Notes: generated by a model from the letters alone, not told the origin. A DNA stretch of 64,000 bases from an uncultured Bacteroides sp. (GCF_963675905.1 NZ_OY780936.1:1-64000), one strand, 5' to 3'. Positions 25,055 to 32,982 are shown, numbered from the stretch's first letter. Program-made: numbers and translations.

Positions 25055-26569
25055 TCACTTTAATAATGAGGCAATAAATAATGTGAAGTCAGTAATATCC
25101 CCATCAACACTTCCTTTTTCTATGGTTTTCATGTATTCTTGGCGTCTTTCAACAGGGACTATAGTCCAATTGTATCCGCCGGATATTAACATGGCATTCA
25201 TCAAAAAACGTCCCATCCTGCCATTGCCATCCATGTAAGGGTGAATATATACAAATATAAAATGACCTAATACTGCACGGACACGTGCATCCTGTTCCTT
25301 TTTAAGCAATTCGAAAAGGACAGGCATTGCATCTCGTACTGCTTCAGGGTTTAGAGGTGTATGCAGTGAACCACGAATATAAACTTGCCCAGTACGATAT
25401 CCAGCTAAATCGGTTGGCTTTAAGATTCCGGCAGTAACACTTGGAGCAAAAAGTTCTCGATACCATGTCCTATGATCGTTATCTATGACCTCTCCTGGAT
25501 TTTCACCTTCCAATATGCGTTTTATACTACCTTTTACCGATTCAAAAGCCTGATAGTAACCACGGGCGGCCATTGCATTTTTCTGTTCCGCATCATTGGA
25601 ATTGGCATCCGGTTGCCAATTTCCACTTTTTACTTTTTCGATAAGGTAGTCCGTTACCCGATAGCCTTCAATTGAAAGTGAGTGGTATGCATCCAATTTG
25701 TATTGAGCCTCAATATTCTTCATGCAAGCATTTACATCAGTATATACATTATTTGTCTCAAGGAAATTAGCTATCACAGCTTCACGCATATTACTCCACA
25801 TAAGTTTTAATCGGGCAACATAAGGTGATGTTATACGAGAATAGGAGATGGTTGTTTTATCTTTAAATGGATCTTCTTCACGAATATCGTATCCAAGACT
25901 TTTCATTGTGTCAATAATTTCATCGGCCGCTACCGTATGTCCTATATTGCGGAAAGCTCCGGCAAGTCGTCCTGCCTTTGTGCTTTGTCCTTTCTCTAAC
26001 AGAATATTCAATAAATCTGAGGCATCTGGAATTAACAACAAGCAAGTACGTGCAGTAATGCTATCTAACTTGAAAAAATCAGGGCTGCATTCTATTAACG
26101 CCTCCGGCAAAGAATAAAGATTTAAGCCAAATCGTGGTTCTGTATAAATTGAATTGGCTAAAGATACTTTAATATCCAGTAGTGACGTCTTATGCATAAG
26201 TTTTACTACATTATTCGCTCCTTGGGGTGAGCGGATAATAACCTGAGCTGGAACAACCCAATTGCCACTATATATGGATAAAGAATGATCCGGTGTTAAA
26301 CACCAATTTTTGCCAAAACGTGAATTGCAATACTCAGTAATGAAATACCAGTACGAAGTGTACCAATTCGTTGTGTCACCGGGAGCGCTGTCTGGACGGG
26401 CAGAAATATACCATCCTTTCATCACCTCTTGAAGAAAGCCATTGGAAACCAATCTCTTCATGTGAGTTCTTGAGATTTTTGAAGACTTTACGATTGCAAA
26501 ACCACTCTCGTTCTGCAAATTTTGTAATACCTTCAAAGATTCCGCTAGTTTTTCCTGAATTGCTGCCAT
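25055..26569 (-). CDS. Fic family protein with an AbiEi-like N-terminal region
   Basis: 504 residues. The Fic core motif H-P-Y-M-D-G-N-G-R-M-G-R lies near residue 446, complete for AMP-transfer or related chemistry on a protein target. Upstream, near residue 300, S-L-S-I-E-G matches the S/T-xxx-E-G/N self-inhibitory helix motif seen in class II Fic proteins. The first 230 or so residues start with a winged-helix-like segment (I-S-R-T-H-M-K-R-L-V) and G-W-Y-I-S-A-R-P, resembling AbiEi-type antitoxin/regulator domains; that match is by eye. A promoter lies at 26720-26750. It stands alone between hairpin elements. Confidence 0.85.
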   Translation of the reverse strand: MAAIQEKLAESLKVLQNLQNESGFAIVKSSKISRTHMKRLVSNGFLQEVMKGWYISARPDSAPGDTTNWYTSYWYFITEYCNSRFGKNWCLTPDHSLSIYSGNWVVPAQVIIRSPQGANNVVKLMHKTSLLDIKVSLANSIYTEPRFGLNLYSLPEALIECSPDFFKLDSITARTCLLLIPDASDLLNILLEKGQSTKAGRLAGAFRNIGHTVAADEIIDTMKSLGYDIREEDPFKDKTTISYSRITSPYVARLKLMWSNMREAVIANFLETNNVYTDVNACMKNIEAQYKLDAYHSLSIEGYRVTDYLIEKVKSGNWQPDANSNDAEQKNAMAARGYYQAFESVKGSIKRILEGENPGEVIDNDHRTWYRELFAPSVTAGILKPTDLAGYRTGQVYIRGSLHTPLNPEAVRDAMPVLFELLKKEQDARVRAVLGHFIFVYIHPYMDGNGRMGRFLMNAMLISGGYNWTIVPVERRQEYMKTIEKGSVDGDITDFTLFIASLLK

Positions 26570-26584
26570 ATTTTTGTTATATTT

Positions 26585-26683
26585 TTAAAGCCCACCATTG
26601 CTTTTAAGGTCATTAAGAACATGATGTACACCCTTAAGTTTATCTTGTTGTTCAACTATTAGTTTATACTGCTGTTTAATCAT
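26585..26683 (-). CDS. Possible 32-residue coiled-coil peptide upstream of Fic gene
   Basis: A short frame ending 15 bp before the Fic ATG encodes heptad-like K-L-I-V-E-Q-Q-D-K-L-K-G-V. The same K-L-I-V-E-Q-Q-D-K-L segment is encoded once more just upstream in the same frame, so the leader carries a direct repeat of about 33 bp. It may be a small leader peptide or the end of a lost gene. No homologue is recognised. Confidence 0.3.
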   Translation of the reverse strand: MIKQQYKLIVEQQDKLKGVHHVLNDLKSNGGL

Positions 26684-26719
26684 TAGTTTATCTTGTTGTT
26701 CAACTATTAGTTTATTCTG

Positions 26720-26750
26720 CAAAGATACTATGAAATTACCAGTATAACAA
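26720..26750 (-). promoter_or_regulatory. Promoter of the Fic gene
   Basis: On the minus strand TATCTTTG (26720-26727) matches the -7 consensus and a TTG lies 20 bp upstream (26748-26750). Confidence 0.6.
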
Positions 26751-26802
26751 CTTGTTAAATCACTTTACGGCAACATGAAAAGTTAAAAATACCCTTTATG
26801 AA

Positions 26803-26850
26803 TAAACGAAAGGTTCGCAACATTCCTCTTGGCGAATGCTGGTGGTGTAA
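26803..26850 (-). pseudogene. Short virE fragment
   Basis: About 48 bp nearly identical to 20865-20910 inside the truncated VirE gene (shared words AAACGAAAGGTTCGCAACAT and TTCCTCTTGGCG). It encodes on the minus strand the R-Q-E-E-C-C-E-P-F-V segment. The flanks are unrelated, so it is a stub of a deleted copy. The rest of 26850-26964 is element-tail sequence. Confidence 0.75.
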
Positions 26851-26964
26851 AAGGATTACGAATATGGATGAAATAAAAAAAACAATGGTGCAGCCAGCCG
26901 AGCGAAGCAACGGCTATTCCGTTCTATAACCCCACCGAACGATGGCGCAGCCGAGTGACCAGCA

Positions 26965-27135
26965 GGACTGGCCTCATGAATTTTACGTTAAGAAATCAGG
27001 GAGTGGGGAGCGTTAAGAAGGGGGTGCTGTTTGAGCGCAGCGAGTTTCACCCCCTTTAGCTCCACGCTCCCTGATTTTAGTAAAATTCGTGCAGCCTTGA
27101 TTTTTTGTTTCTTTTGCATCAAGGCAAAAGAAAAG
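26965..27135 (-). repeat. Hairpin element, type B copy 1, with tandem arms
   Basis: 171 bp read on the minus strand. Plus-strand order is GACTGGCCTCAT, outer stem GAATTTTAC / GTAAAATTC, stem AAATCAGGGAG / CTCCCTGATTT, stem AAGGGGGTG / CACCCCCTT, a conserved loop with GAGCGCAGCGAG, then the arm. After it, to about 27200, two degenerate extra arms (CTCAAGGCAAAAGAAAA and GTCAAGCTAAAAGAAAA) are repeated in tandem. Confidence 0.9.
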
Positions 27136-27277
27136 GACAGTTGCACTCAAGGCAAAAGAAAATGCATTTGGGTCAAGCTAAAAGAAAAGGACAGTTTAAA
27201 AGTGCAAAATAGTGGCAAAAACACTAGGAAATCCACCTTTTATTTTGTAAATTTACTTCAAAATAAAATAGACCTTT

Positions 27278-27508
27278 ATGGAGGAAAATAAAACCGAATT
27301 TAGAGTGAAAGCCTATGGAAAAGCCGAACTGGCAATGTTGTATAATCCGCAAATGTGTACGCGGGAAGCACTGCGTACACTAACCAGATGGATGTTACGG
27401 AACGAACAGCTGTACAGAGAGCTGCTTATTATAGGCTATAAAAAGACCTGTAAGATTTTTACACCAAAAGAAGTAGCAGTAATCACACACTACCTGGGAG
27501 AGCCGTAA
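27278..27508 (+). CDS. DUF4248 domain protein
   Basis: 76 residues. F-R-V-K-A-Y-G-K-A-E-L-A-M-L-Y and A-L-R-T-L-T-R-W-M-L are the DUF4248 pattern, a short family of unknown function found beside VirE genes at Bacteroides capsule loci. It converges with the VirE gene and is closed by a strong terminator at 27553. Confidence 0.85.
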   Translation: MEENKTEFRVKAYGKAELAMLYNPQMCTREALRTLTRWMLRNEQLYRELLIIGYKKTCKIFTPKEVAVITHYLGEP

Positions 27509-27552
27509 AACTCCCGCCGGATGTTGCACGAACTCCGACCGGAGTTTGAATG

Positions 27553-27593
27553 AAGTCCCGCCTGTGTTTTTGAAAAGCAGGCGGGACTTTTTT
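27553..27593 (+). terminator. Rho-independent terminator after DUF4248 gene
   Basis: AAGTCCCGCCTG and CAGGCGGGACTT form a perfect 12-bp stem around a 13-nt loop, followed by a T run. Confidence 0.93.
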
Positions 27594-27599
27594 GACTCT

Positions 27600-27857
27600 C
27601 TAATCGGTTGATTATCAGTGTTTGTAAGGCGGCTTTACAGCTTCCTGAAGCCTCATTCCGGGACTTGAGGCAGGAAATGAATGTTGCTCTTTTTCTTAAT
27701 AATGCAACCGATTAGGGTGGGTTAGGTGGGTTAGGTTGGTTGTTTCTTATAACTTTCTATCTTTTTTCTATTTTATATTTCCTATAATAAGGATTCATTT
27801 TTATTTTTTTTCAGGAAAGTTATAGAATTATATCTAACCAACCCACCCAACCCACCC
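27600..27857. repeat. Nested inverted repeats between convergent genes
   Basis: CTAATCGGTTG (27600-27610) pairs with CAACCGATTAG (27705-27715). Overlapping it, a G-rich arm (27715-27741) made of GGGTGGGTTAGG-like words pairs with its near-complement at 27836-27857, and between these ATAACTTTC pairs with GAAAGTTAT. No gene is present. It may terminate the VirE gene or be a recombination or protein-binding site. Confidence 0.8.
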
Positions 27858-27862
27858 TGTTT

Positions 27863-30067
27863 TTACATTACAGGGGTGTTGTAATCTAACTCCTGCTGTG
27901 TGGCATCGGGCTCTTTTTCTACCTCATCCTTGATGTGTTGGTTTAGTGTAACCTCTTCATAACTAATAACATGCACCACGTATTTATAAACGCCTCCCTT
28001 TGCCGCTATGCGCTCGTACTCCTGGTCGCTCAATATCCGGCCGATGTTTACCTTTCCCCCATGATTGAGGACCAGACCAGTCCGGGTTTTAATTAGTATG
28101 GCAATTTGGCTCGCTGTGATATAGGAAATCTTGTCTCCCGCAAGTGGCTTACGAATGTTGGTGGCGATAAACTCCTCCTCTAAAGTTTGCTGCATAAAGT
28201 TTTGATTGTGCTTGTTCACCTTTACCGACTCTTCCCTGGTAAACCAGTAGCGAAAGTCCTCTACCATGAGCTTGTGCATTACGTGGGCATAGAGCTGCTC
28301 GTAATCCACGGCTGTGTCATTGTCGAAACTCAGTGTCTCGAAGCAGAGGTAACGGCGGTTCCCGGTTCTGTCCGTCAGGATATCCAGCAGATTGGTGGTG
28401 GCAATAAACGAGGCTATGCGTTTACGTATCTTCATAATACGGTCATACGGCAGGCGGATGTTCATCGTGGCACGGGTGATGAGGGCCTTATACTGGTTCA
28501 GCTCGCGCCCGCTCATCGCCTCAATCTCCTCCGTGTTGATAAGCAGACTCTGAAACACCTTGATCATGTCGTCCTTGCTCTCGGTGTTTATTTTGTCCTC
28601 GCAATAATACTCACGGAGAGTAGGCGGCAGTATGCTGCGCACGAAAGTGGTTTTACCCAGGCTCTGTGTGCCCTCGAGGATAACCACAGTGTGATTCTGC
28701 ACATTGGGCTTCACCACCGCTGCCACCATGGCACAAATCCATTTCTCGAAGCAGTATAGCCAGTGATCTTGCCGGGTGGTTTTTACCCGCGAGGCAAACT
28801 CCCGGATGTTGTCCTTGCCGTTCCAGGCGGGCAGATTGCAGAAGTACTCCTTCAGCGGGTTGAATGACGGGCTGAAGTCGGAATTGAGGATGGAGTAGAG
28901 CTGATCTGTAGAACATTCCGATCCGTGCTCGGAGAGCTCTACCCAGAGGGAGTTACGGATGCGGTCGTCCACCGCCTCAAATTCGGCTTCGGGCTTGTTG
29001 GGCCGATACTCCAGTACTCCCTTGATTTCGTTGAACCGGAATTCATACCGCTGCTTGAGGTGGCACTGTGCATAGAGTACACGGATGGCCTGACGGGAGA
29101 GCGGATGGATGCCGTGATTCTCCGTATTGCTGTATGCGCTGTCTATAATGGTGTCCAATTCCTGTGTGGCAATGTCATCGTAACTGTTTGCCATGAGGTT
29201 GAAGAGTGCATCCTCGGGTATTCCTGCCTCGTTGCACTTGCATGCCAGGGTGAACAGGAAGTTATTCCGATTGCCGGGTTCATATTTCTTACTCCGTTGC
29301 AGCTGCATCTGGAGTGCACGAAACAGCATACTGCACGACTTCTTCGTCAGCTCACTCTTTCCCTTGTTACTCTCTGCGGGGAAATCTCCTGTACGCTCCT
29401 TTTTTGTTCCGCGGGTCCCTGCGCCTCTTTTTCCGCCGTGTGCCCCCGCCTCCGGTGCAGAGGCAGAGAGGGGGAAGAGCACGGAGTCCGGGTTGTAATA
29501 AGCTTCCGGATCATAGCACAGGTAGGTGATGCGCGGCACATCACTTCCCGAGGTGTCGATCTTCACGCCTGTCAGTGCTTCGTAATAGGGCACCAGTGAG
29601 CGGAACAGGCGCAGGTGATACTCGTTTATCACCGCTGCCTTCTCTTGCTGCGTGAGTCCGGCGGCATCATCCATAACCAGCGGTTCGCCCCGCACAATGA
29701 TCTTTACTCCCCGCTTGGGACTGGCATACCGCACGTGGGTATGCCTGTCCGCTTCAATTTTACGGCAAATCTCATCGAACTGTTCCGGCTTCACGCCGTC
29801 AACATCCAGCACGATACGTGATGCGTACTCACTGATACACTCCGCCTTTCTCCTTCCCAGGAAAGTGCCGGCGGGAGTGCAGCCCGGCAGCGTACCTTTC
29901 AGGCGGTTGGCCCCCTCGGTCTCGCCTGCATCGCTCAGTTGCCTGATCTGCTCTGTTTTTGCTTTGTGTTTTTCACTTCTGATCTCTGCCACGGTTTCTT
30001 CCATGGTGATCTGGGATACAATTTTTGAGTGGTTGATGATGTAACTCATCTTGCTCATGTTTTCCAT
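27863..30067 (-). CDS. VirE family protein (VirE_N / primase-like plus VirE helicase-like ATPase)
   Basis: 734 residues. The N-terminal half has the VirE_N/bifunctional primase-like pattern: I-V-L-D-V-D-G-V-K near residue 88 and V-K-I-I-V-R-G-E, with D-T-S-G-S-D-V-P-R-I near residue 170. The C-terminal half is the VirE P-loop domain: W-N-G-K-D-N-I, then E-G-T-Q-S-L-G-K-T-T (Walker A), L-L-I-N-T-E-E-I-E (Walker B) and F-I-A-T-T-N. Proteins of this type may act in replication or mobilisation of genomic islands, but those at capsule loci have no proven role. The -7-like box TTACTTTG (minus strand) lies at 30140-30147. A shortened relative sits at 20770. Confidence 0.88.
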   Translation of the reverse strand: MENMSKMSYIINHSKIVSQITMEETVAEIRSEKHKAKTEQIRQLSDAGETEGANRLKGTLPGCTPAGTFLGRRKAECISEYASRIVLDVDGVKPEQFDEICRKIEADRHTHVRYASPKRGVKIIVRGEPLVMDDAAGLTQQEKAAVINEYHLRLFRSLVPYYEALTGVKIDTSGSDVPRITYLCYDPEAYYNPDSVLFPLSASAPEAGAHGGKRGAGTRGTKKERTGDFPAESNKGKSELTKKSCSMLFRALQMQLQRSKKYEPGNRNNFLFTLACKCNEAGIPEDALFNLMANSYDDIATQELDTIIDSAYSNTENHGIHPLSRQAIRVLYAQCHLKQRYEFRFNEIKGVLEYRPNKPEAEFEAVDDRIRNSLWVELSEHGSECSTDQLYSILNSDFSPSFNPLKEYFCNLPAWNGKDNIREFASRVKTTRQDHWLYCFEKWICAMVAAVVKPNVQNHTVVILEGTQSLGKTTFVRSILPPTLREYYCEDKINTESKDDMIKVFQSLLINTEEIEAMSGRELNQYKALITRATMNIRLPYDRIMKIRKRIASFIATTNLLDILTDRTGNRRYLCFETLSFDNDTAVDYEQLYAHVMHKLMVEDFRYWFTREESVKVNKHNQNFMQQTLEEEFIATNIRKPLAGDKISYITASQIAILIKTRTGLVLNHGGKVNIGRILSDQEYERIAAKGGVYKYVVHVISYEEVTLNQHIKDEVEKEPDATQQELDYNTPVM

Positions 30068-30139
30068 GTTAAATGGGTTGTTAATTTAAGCTTTTTTAAA
30101 AGCTGTTTTGTTTAATTATATGTTGCCGGTCAACGTTTG

Positions 30140-30147
30140 CAAAGTAA
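30140..30147 (-). promoter_or_regulatory. Putative -7 box of the VirE gene
   Basis: TTACTTTG on the minus strand, one change from TAnnTTTG, 72 bp before the VirE start. The neighbouring words GATAAAAAACGGCATTTTT recur upstream of the truncated VirE gene at 21385. Confidence 0.45.
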
Positions 30148-30182
30148 CATTCTTTGTTTCGGATAAAAAACGGCATTTTTCA

Positions 30183-30521
30183 TTATTTTCTATTTCGTTT
30201 TTTTTCATAGTTTAAATCAGCTTTTGCTATCTTTATTGACTCATGAATTGATGTGTGTTTAAGGATTTCCTCCTTTCCATTTGACCTTTTCATGTTGAAA
30301 ATGCATGCTAGTGTGAGTCCGAAGTCGTATGAGTCTGTTCCATTGTCATGAGTTATTAACCCGCTCTCTATCAGTAAGGCAAGGAGCTCTCCGCCCTGCC
30401 GTCTTGTACCGTTCCAGGTTATAAATCCAAAGTCTTTACCAAGCCTTTTTCTTGTTTTTGTTACCTTCTCGTGAAACTGTTTTGCATTGAGCCTTTTTGT
30501 CTTTTTACTATTCTTTTTCAT
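30183..30521 (-). CDS. Hypothetical basic protein
   Basis: 112 residues, strongly basic at both ends. The middle reads F-G-F-I-T-W-N-G-T-R-R-Q-G-G and L-L-A-L-L-I-E-S-G-L-I. No family is recognised. It is co-directional with the VirE gene and lies 115 bp before it, close to a type A element on its 5' side. Confidence 0.6.
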   Translation of the reverse strand: MKKNSKKTKRLNAKQFHEKVTKTRKRLGKDFGFITWNGTRRQGGELLALLIESGLITHDNGTDSYDFGLTLACIFNMKRSNGKEEILKHTSIHESIKIAKADLNYEKKRNRK

Positions 30522-30552
30522 TGTTAATAGATTGAATTAAGAAAGCAAAATT

Positions 30553-30732
30553 GTCCTTTTCTTTGTTCTTTTCTCTTGATAGAAAAGAACCAAAAGATCA
30601 AGGCTGCATTTTTTTTGCTAAAATCGAGAGGCTTGTAGCGGAAGGGGGTGAAACTCGCTTCGCTCAGACAGCACCCCCTTCTTTTCGCTACAATCCTCCC
30701 GATTTCTTCACGCAAAAAAAATGAGGCCGGTC
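30553..30732 (+). repeat. Hairpin element, type A copy 3
   Basis: The arm is CTTTTCTCTTGATAGAAAAG, with the downstream partner ATCAAG matching its CTTGAT loop. Stems GAAGGGGGTG / CACCCCCTTC and TTGTAGCG / CGCTACAA are intact. A tail with CTTGACACTTCG and GGCTGCGCC words runs to about 30895. Confidence 0.9.
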
Positions 30733-30946
30733 CTGCTGGTCGCCGGCTTCGCCATCGCTGGTGGGTTGTGGATCAATTAGCTTTGCTTCGCTCGCTTGAC
30801 ACTTCGTTTCGGTTCTTTTCTGGCTCGGCTGCGCCATTGCTGCCATTGCTTCGCTCGGCTGTCACTTTGTGGCGAGTTTTTTTGGCTTGGCTTGGGGTGA
30901 AACTATCCTTTGGCGGATACAGGAAAGAATTAAGAGATTTTATTGG

Positions 30947-30985
30947 TAAACAGATTTGTTTATCAGAATTTTATTATTAGATTTG
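30947..30985 (+). promoter_or_regulatory. Promoter with overlapping operator palindrome for the HTH antitoxin
   Basis: TTTG (30955-30958), a 19-bp spacer and TAGATTTG (30978-30985) give a full Bacteroides -33/-7 promoter. The palindrome TAAACA-GATT-TGTTTA (30947-30962) covers the -33 box, as expected for an autorepressor site. The same palindrome recurs without the gene at 46308-46323. Confidence 0.75.
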
Positions 30986-31005
30986 TGTCTATTAATAGAA
31001 ATAAT

Positions 31006-31554
31006 ATGTTACCTAAGATAGAAAAAATAAAAGGGGTTCATCCGGGAGCAGTACTTAGAAGGGAATTGCAAAGAAGAGGGATAGAGAGTAAACAATTTGC
31101 TCTTTCTTTGGGAGAGTACCCTCAAACAATCAATGCTATAAGTAAATGCAGAAGAGGCATAAACCCTGCTTTATCTATTAAATTAGGTCATGCTTTGAAC
31201 ACTGATGATGAATATTTTACTTTGCTACAGGCTTATTATGATATCGAAAAAGAACGTAGTATATTACTTGAGAATCAAGCAAAGCCTAACCTTACTAAAA
31301 TCCGTAAGATTCTCTTTTGGGACACAGACATAAACAAAATTGACTGGCAAAAACATAAAAAGGTAGTAATCAAAAGGATATTTGAAAGGGGAAATGATTC
31401 TGAAATAAAGGAAATTATAGCATTTTATGGAAAGGAAACAATTATCGGAGAATTAAAATTAATCTCTCAGTTCTTGCCTGCTCTTTCTGTGAATGCAGAT
31501 AAATATTTAGGCCTTACTTTAACTTTCACTTATGGATCACACAAAATTACATAA
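31006..31554 (+). CDS. HigA-like HTH antitoxin with DUF6922-like C-terminal region
   Basis: 182 residues from the ATG at 31006. The N-terminus has H-P-G-A-V-L-R-R-E-L and a helix-turn-helix with Q-F-A-L-S-L-G-E-Y-P-Q-T-I-N, the HigA/XRE pattern. The C-terminal part has I-R-K-I-L-F-W-D-T-D and K-K-V-V-I-K-R-I-F-E-R-G-N, as in DUF6922 proteins that sit before AbiEii/AbiGii-type nucleotidyltransferase toxins. It overlaps a broken remnant of such a toxin by 23 bp. It probably still represses its own promoter. Confidence 0.82.
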   Translation: MLPKIEKIKGVHPGAVLRRELQRRGIESKQFALSLGEYPQTINAISKCRRGINPALSIKLGHALNTDDEYFTLLQAYYDIEKERSILLENQAKPNLTKIRKILFWDTDINKIDWQKHKKVVIKRIFERGNDSEIKEIIAFYGKETIIGELKLISQFLPALSVNADKYLGLTLTFTYGSHKIT

Positions 31555-31763
31555 AGAAACTGTATCCGATACACTTTGGTGGGTATTAAAACAGTTAATG
31601 GATATAGAGTTGCTTTCACCTTTCAGGTTATACTAAAGAAGAACTGAAAGTTAAACTTACCGATTTCGAATATGCCGATTCTGATTTTGACCCTATATGT
31701 TTAAAAGGAAAGTATTGGGAACTTATTAAAGAAGATATTGAAGAAGCTGTGAATCAAATATAA
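31532..31763 (+). pseudogene. Internally deleted AbiEii/AbiGii-type nucleotidyltransferase toxin
   Basis: The frame from 31532 encodes E-T-V-S-D-T-L-W-W-V and L-S-P-F-R-L, the usual N-terminus, then stops at 31636. A second frame from about 31625 encodes Y-T-K-E-E-L-K-V-K-L and F-D-P-I-C-L-K-G-K-Y-W-E-L-I-K, the usual C-terminus, ending at the TAA at 31761-31763. The catalytic centre between them is missing. The stop codon is followed at once by a type A element. Confidence 0.72.
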
Positions 31764-31938
31764 CTGGCCTTTTCTTTTGCCTTGATGCAAAAGAAACAAA
31801 AAATCAAGGCTGCATTTTTTTTGCTAAAATTGGGAGGCTTGTATCGGAAGGGGGTGAAACTCGCTTCGCTCAGACAGCACCCCCTTCTTTTCGCTACAAT
31901 CCTCCCGATTTCTTCACGCAAAAAAAATGAGGCCGGTC
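31764..31938 (+). repeat. Hairpin element, type A copy 4
   Basis: It begins CTGGCC directly after the toxin-remnant stop. The arm is CTTTTGCCTTGATGCAAAAG with ATCAAG as second partner. The right-hand stem has CCTCCCGAT opposite ATTGGGAGG (one wobble). A tail of GCTTCGCTCG, GTCACTTCGTGAC and GGCTTCGCC words runs to about 32110. Confidence 0.9.
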
Positions 31939-32159
31939 TTTCTGGTTTTGGGACGGGCTGCGGTTTTGGGCCAATTAGCTTTGCTTCGCTCGCTTGTCAC
32001 TTCGTGACGGTTTTTTTTCGCTCGGCTTCGCCTTTGCTGCCGTTGCTTCGCTCGGCTTTGCCATCGCTCGGGTGGGGTTGTGGACCAATTAGCCGTTGCT
32101 TCGCTCGGCTGTTACTTCGTGATTTTTTTTTGGTGAGTTTGTATTGTTATCGACTGAAG

Positions 32160-32231
32160 ATGAGCTTTTTAAATGTACGGAAAATGCTAGAATGGTTAAA
32201 GGGTAAGTTTAAAAAAAAATCCTCTGAATAA
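32160..32231 (+). CDS. Possible 23-residue cationic amphipathic peptide (left copy)
   Basis: The frame encodes M-S-F-L-N-V-R-K-M-L-E-W-L-K-G-K-F followed by K-K-K-S-S-E. Hydrophobic and basic residues alternate as in an amphipathic helix. It is closed by a hairpin terminator at 32215-32245 and is unchanged in the second copy at 34696. The promoter is not clear. It could be a small membrane-active peptide or a gene end. Confidence 0.35.
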   Translation: MSFLNVRKMLEWLKGKFKKKSSE

Positions 32232-32245
32232 ATCAAAGGATTTTT
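32215..32245. terminator. Bidirectional terminator between convergent small frames (left copy)
   Basis: AAAAATCCT pairs with AGGATTTTT around a 13-nt loop; A and T runs on both sides allow termination in either direction. Confidence 0.65.
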
Positions 32246-32270
32246 AAATAAATGAAAGATATTTTGCGGA

Positions 32271-32501
32271 TTAGTTCGCTTCTTCTTTGTTCTTTTTTGC
32301 AGCCTTTTGATAAAGTTCTTCTTGTAACATCATAAACTCTGCTATAAGTTCAATTGGTATACATGCATCATTCTCGTCAACGGCATTGCTCATCAAATGT
32401 TGAATTTTATCTGAGAGAGAGAGGTATTGCTGTATTTCCGGTTCAAGATGACTTAACGAACTTAATATTATTTCTTTTTTCACTGACTTTGTGTAATCCA
32501 T
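32271..32501 (-). CDS. Hypothetical 76-residue protein (left copy)
   Basis: The ATG at 32501 is chosen because a minus-strand -7 box TATCTTTG lies at 32533-32540; longer frames start inside the element. The protein is helical and acidic in the middle (S-H-L-E-P-E-I-Q-Q-Y-L, D-E-N-D-A-C-I-P-I-E-L) with a charged lysine-rich end. No family is recognised. A second copy at 34807 differs by one residue (M to I). Confidence 0.6.
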   Translation of the reverse strand: MDYTKSVKKEIILSSLSHLEPEIQQYLSLSDKIQHLMSNAVDENDACIPIELIAEFMMLQEELYQKAAKKNKEEAN

Positions 32502-32797
32502 TTTTTTTTGTTTTTGTTTATTTAATTTTCGGCAAAGATATAATTTTTTTAAAATTAAGCTATAAAAATAGATAAATAATATTGATGTTACAAAGATGCC
32601 AGAACTTCGTATAAATTGCCAACCGAGTGGAATAACGGCAAATGAGTGATGGCGCAGCCAAGCACATCTCCAAAGCGAGCGAAGCAAAGGCGCAGCCGAG
32701 CAAAGTGGCAAGCAGAGTGCAGCAACGAATGGCGAAGCCAGCCGAGCGAAGCAACGGCTATATGCTCCAAAACAGCAGTCCGCTCAGGAACCAGCAA

Positions 32798-32968
32798 GAC
32801 CGGCCTCATGAATTTTACGTTAAGAAATCAGGGTGTGGGGAGCGTTAAGAAGGGGGTGCTGTTTGAGCGCAGCGAGTTTCAGCCCCTTTAGCTCCACGCT
32901 CCCTGATTTTAGTAAAATTCGTGCAGCCTTGATTTTTTTGTTTCTTTTTGATCAAGCAAAAAGAAAAG
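32798..32968 (-). repeat. Hairpin element, type B copy 2
   Basis: 171 bp on the minus strand. The arm on the plus strand ends TTTTTGATCAAGCAAAAAG, that is CTTTTTG / CAAAAAG at the variable positions. Outer stem GAATTTTAC / GTAAAATTC and stem AAATCAGGG / CCCTGATTT are present. The arm ends just before the ATPase promoter. Confidence 0.9.
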
Positions 32969-32974
32969 AAGTAT

Positions 32975-32982
32975 TATATTTG
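32975..32982 (+). promoter_or_regulatory. -7 box of ATPase gene, next to element arm
   Basis: TATATTTG lies 7 bp after the type B arm. A TTTG at 32947-32950 inside the arm is 24 bp upstream, slightly longer than the usual spacing. Confidence 0.6.

Larger units (their letters stand above)
32112..32960. repeat. Direct repeat block, left copy
   Basis: About 850 bp that recur almost unchanged at 34646-35496. Each copy contains a 23-residue peptide frame, a bidirectional terminator, a small minus-strand gene, a stub of an ATPase 3' end (about 32587-32625, encoding Y-E-V-L-A-S-L on the minus strand) and a type B element. The two copies flank the ATPase gene at 33024. Confidence 0.9.

Noticed and set aside
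24708-25077. Repetitive 20-residue-period proteins on both strands
   Set aside because: They are translations of the 60-bp tandem repeat in several frames at once, without start signals or family matches.
28925-29599. 224-residue plus-strand open frame
   Set aside because: It is antisense to the VirE gene, which carries clear Walker motifs.
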